Shown here: positions 13,587 through 13,622 of the stretch, piece by piece | Layout: each line of letters starts with the position of its first letter | Position numbering within the stretch: position 1 is the stretch's first letter | NCBI GenBank assembly: GCA_934446285.1 | Contig: CAKSEI010000019.1 | Coordinates: forward strand, 1 to 13,622 | Direction of reading: 5' to 3' | Length of the DNA stretch: 13,622 nt | Source: an uncultured Eubacteriales bacterium | GTDB taxonomy: Bacteria; Bacillota; Clostridia; Oscillospirales; CAG-272 | Program-made: the position numbers and the translations under genes | The notes under the pieces: model-generated | Seen by the model: the letters and a program-made list of their open reading frames with translations, nothing else | What the model was told of the DNA's origin: nothing | The model's database searches: none

Positions 13587-13622
13587 TTATCTTCTGAAAA
13601 CTTTCATGATGATAGCGTCCTT
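13587..13622 (-). CDS. C-terminal end of a minus-strand gene, partial
   Basis: Reading the minus strand from the right edge gives an open frame, KDAIIMKVFRR, then a TAA stop at 13589-13587. A basic C terminus just before a bidirectional terminator is what a convergent gene would look like. Only 11 codons are visible, so neither the product nor even the coding nature is certain. Confidence 0.35.
   Translation of the reverse strand, partial: KDAIIMKVFRR

Noticed and set aside
1..13622. CRISPR arrays, tRNA or rRNA genes, transposases, toxin-antitoxin pairs
   Set aside because: None seen: no regularly spaced repeats, no cloverleaf candidates, and all sizeable genes have other identities.

Overview
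The window looks like a chromosomal segment of an endospore-forming Firmicute, most likely a clostridial lineage. The evidence is three sporulation genes with family-typical motifs (sigK, a sipL-like SPOCS/LysM gene and spoIVB), together with Shine-Dalgarno motifs of GGAGG type and clear sigma-A promoters. Base composition is near even and the standard code is used. Genus and species cannot be read from the sequence. Coding density is high: nine genes are complete, a tenth is cut by the left edge, and the last few codons of another lie at the right edge. I see no tRNA, rRNA, CRISPR array, insertion sequence or phage gene.

Layout. Positions 1-1019 (minus) hold a membrane-anchored transglutaminase-like protein, cut at the window edge. 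It is divergent from yqhQ (DUF1385, 1137-2102, plus), and the gap between them carries two back-to-back sigma-A promoters. yqhQ converges on spoIVB through a shared bidirectional terminator. The minus-strand block 5850-2149 contains sigK, a sipL-like coat-anchoring gene and spoIVB. These are linked to the forespore-to-mother-cell step of sporulation: SpoIVB is the secreted signalling protease, pro-sigma-K is the regulator it ultimately activates, and SipL-type proteins tie coat layers to the forespore. Divergent from sigK, ppx/gppA and a SpoU-type RNA methyltransferase form an overlapping pair, followed by a P-loop ATPase whose start codon lies in a 15-bp inverted repeat. A terminator region separates this from convergent murA. 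Upstream of murA on the same strand are an RluA-type pseudouridine synthase and a DUF3810 membrane zincin, which overlap. The last complete gene (12272-13543, plus) encodes an exported protein with cadherin/Ig-like modules and three SLH motifs.

The regulatory DNA is unusually readable. Six sigma-A-like promoters all have exactly 17-bp spacers, and most imply very short leaders, including an apparently leaderless rluA-type transcript. Two sigma-E-like promoters precede the sporulation genes, and one is superimposed on the divergent ppx promoter. The most interesting points are the start-codon hairpin at 7550-7593, the clustering of sigK with spoIVB, the overlapping promoters at 5867-5896, the leaderless gene, and the apparently decayed second P-loop in the ATPase.
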